Assembly (NCBI GenBank): GCA_015065205.1
Contig: SVQS01000088.1
Coordinates: forward strand, 1-7,342
DNA from: Oscillospiraceae bacterium
GTDB taxonomy: Bacteria; Bacillota; Clostridia; Oscillospirales; CAG-272
Reading direction: 5' to 3'
DNA length: 7,342 nt
Positions 5,957 through 7,342 of the stretch are shown one piece after another. The notes under the pieces are model-generated. The model was not told where the DNA came from. It saw only the letters and a program-made list of their open reading frames with translations, and did not search any database. Made by a program: the position numbers and the translations under genes. Position 1 is the first letter of the stretch. The number at the start of each line of letters is the position of its first letter.

Positions 5957-7273
5957 ATGCCAGAACTTTTATCCCCTGCGGGGAATTTTGAAAAACTGAA
6001 AGCCGCTATTCTTTACGGAGCGGATGCTGTGTATTGCGCAGGACAGATGTTCGGAATGCGCGCGGCGGCCGACAACTTTACGGTTGAAGAGCTGTACGAG
6101 GCAGCCGAGTATGTGCATGCACGCGGAAAGAAGATTTATCTTACCGTCAACACCATGCCGCACGTTCAGGAGTATCCCGCCCTGCACCGTTTCTTGGAGG
6201 ACATCAAGGATGCCGGCATTGACGCGATGATCGTTGCCGACCTTGGCGTTATGGCGACCATTCGCGATATTTTGCCCGAAATGGAGATTCACATCTCCAC
6301 ACAAACAAGTATTGTGAGTCCTGCATCCGCAAAAGCGTGGGCGGCAATGGGAGCCAAACGTTTGGTGCTTGCGCGCGAGTTGACAATGGACGAAATTCGC
6401 GCTATTCGCGCAGAACTTCCCGAAGAAATCGAGCTTGAAGCTTTTGTTCACGGCTCAATGTGTGTCTCTTACAGCGGTCGCTGCCTGCTTGCCAATGCCT
6501 TTAACGGTCGTGACGGCAACCGTGGCACCTGCTCACAGCCATGCCGCTGGAATTACGCACTTGTTGAAGAAAAACGTCCCGATGATCTTTTCCCGATCGA
6601 ACAGCAAGAAAACGTTGGCACATTTATTATGTCGTCCAAGGATATGTGCATGATCGAGCACATCCCCGAGCTGATGGAGTGCGGTGTTGCATCCTTTAAA
6701 ATTGAGGGACGCATGAAGAGCGCCTACTATACGGCTGTGGTCACAAACGCATACCGCATGGCGATTAAAGCATACGAAAAAGACCCCACGTCCTATCAAT
6801 TTGATCCCGAATGGCTATCCGAACTCGAAAGTGTTTCGCACCGTGAGTACGGAACGGGCTTCTATTTTGACGACCCGATGGTCAATCCCCAGCTTGTCAG
6901 TACCTGCGGATACATCCGTGAAAAGGCATATTTTTCCACTGCTATCGAATACGATGAAACAGAGGCGCAAGCCATCACAGAAAACGGTATTCAAATGGAG
7001 AATGAGAACGGTAAGCTTTATCGTTTTATTCAACGCAATAAGGTGAGTGCAGGCGAGGGGGCAGAGATCATCTCTCCCGGCAAGATTGGAAGAGGCTTTG
7101 AGGTCTCGGAGCTTTATGCTCCTGACGGAAGCGTGCTCGATTCCACACCGCATCCCTCGATGATCTATTGGTGTCGCGTACCGTTTGACGTGTGCGAGGG
7201 TGACATTATGCGTGCCGCAACCGGTCGCGGACTGGAGGTTCGCGCAAAGGATCGTCTCAAGGGCGAATGTTAA
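5957..7273 (+). CDS. trhP: U32-family protein, TrhP/YegQ type tRNA U34 hydroxylation enzyme
   Basis: The 438-residue product starts MPELLSPAGNFEKL, the normal N-terminus of the U32 family, and is close in length to E. coli YegQ/TrhP (about 450). Although long annotated as a collagenase-like peptidase, this branch uses prephenate to make 5-hydroxyuridine at tRNA position 34, the precursor of cmo5U/mo5U. Visible family marks are GADAVYC near residue 20, the U32 signature EAFVHGSMC-x6-C with Cys169 and Cys176, then Cys192 and Cys196 in GTCSQPCRW (the four cysteines expected to hold an iron-sulfur cluster), GTFIMSSKDM at 221-230 and FKIEGRMKS at 247-255. The C-terminal domain ends normally. ATG 5957 has no adjacent Shine-Dalgarno; the likely one is 5877-5883 across the palindrome. 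The frame is open upstream into aspS, but that part does not resemble the family. The sibling enzyme RlhA is a less likely identity. Confidence 0.88.
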   Translation: MPELLSPAGNFEKLKAAILYGADAVYCAGQMFGMRAAADNFTVEELYEAAEYVHARGKKIYLTVNTMPHVQEYPALHRFLEDIKDAGIDAMIVADLGVMATIRDILPEMEIHISTQTSIVSPASAKAWAAMGAKRLVLARELTMDEIRAIRAELPEEIELEAFVHGSMCVSYSGRCLLANAFNGRDGNRGTCSQPCRWNYALVEEKRPDDLFPIEQQENVGTFIMSSKDMCMIEHIPELMECGVASFKIEGRMKSAYYTAVVTNAYRMAIKAYEKDPTSYQFDPEWLSELESVSHREYGTGFYFDDPMVNPQLVSTCGYIREKAYFSTAIEYDETEAQAITENGIQMENENGKLYRFIQRNKVSAGEGAEIISPGKIGRGFEVSELYAPDGSVLDSTPHPSMIYWCRVPFDVCEGDIMRAATGRGLEVRAKDRLKGEC

Positions 7274-7289
7274 TTTGGGAGAAACATCC

Positions 7290-7342
7290 ATGATTCTTTT
7301 TGAACTTTTAAAAGCCATTTTGTATGGCATTGTGGAAGGCAT
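7290..7342 (+). CDS. uppP: Undecaprenyl-diphosphate phosphatase UppP/BacA (5' end only)
   Basis: Only 17 codons plus two bases are inside the window. The sequence MILFELLKAILYGIVEG matches the highly conserved start of UppP, an integral membrane enzyme that dephosphorylates undecaprenyl diphosphate so that the lipid carrier can be reused in peptidoglycan synthesis. GGGAG at 7277-7281 precedes the ATG by 8 nt. The start is 16 nt after the trhP stop, so the two genes are probably co-transcribed. The active-site motifs lie beyond the window. Confidence 0.85.
   Translation, partial: MILFELLKAILYGIVEG

Overview
The window comes from a low-to-medium GC Gram-positive bacterium, most likely an uncultured member of the Clostridia (Bacillota). 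The main reasons are the TepA-type ClpP-like protease, the ThiI without a rhodanese domain, the strong AGGAGG-type ribosome binding sites, the sigma-A promoter, and the close packing of tRNA-related housekeeping genes. All recognised genes are on the + strand. No rRNA, tRNA, CRISPR array, integrase or transposase was seen.

Layout. Positions 1-486 hold the 3' end of a TepA-like serine protease gene. Then comes a 288-bp gap with a near-perfect sigma-A promoter (565-593) and a leader of about 175 nt that can fold but fits no RNA class I know. The leader feeds a tightly spaced five-gene run: a zinc-ribbon/DEDDh exonuclease (775-1857), a small DUF2007-type protein (1868-2173), the tRNA 4-thiouridine synthase ThiI (2181-3359), an adenine-phosphoribosyltransferase-like enzyme (3388-3948) and aspartyl-tRNA synthetase (3964-5754). 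The gaps are only 7 to 28 nt, so this is very probably one operon. A 202-bp gap follows, with two inverted repeats. It ends in a U32-family gene of the TrhP (tRNA U34 hydroxylation) type (5957-7273), followed 16 nt later by the first codons of uppP, undecaprenyl-diphosphate phosphatase.

Functional theme. Three gene products act on tRNA: ThiI (s4U8), AspRS (charging) and TrhP (ho5U34). A nuclease and a base-salvage type enzyme are co-transcribed with two of them. uppP belongs to cell-wall lipid recycling and is probably linked only by position.

The most notable signal is a perfect 50-bp palindrome (5892-5941), which RNA wobble pairs extend to a 31-bp hairpin (5885-5948). It lies between a good Shine-Dalgarno sequence (5877-5883) and the trhP start codon (5957). 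Linearly the two are 73 nt apart, but with the hairpin folded they are only 9 nt apart. This looks like a small palindromic repeat element inserted into a ribosome binding site and tolerated, or used, because its fold restores the spacing. The zinc-ribbon exonuclease and the unassigned leader RNA are the other items worth following up.
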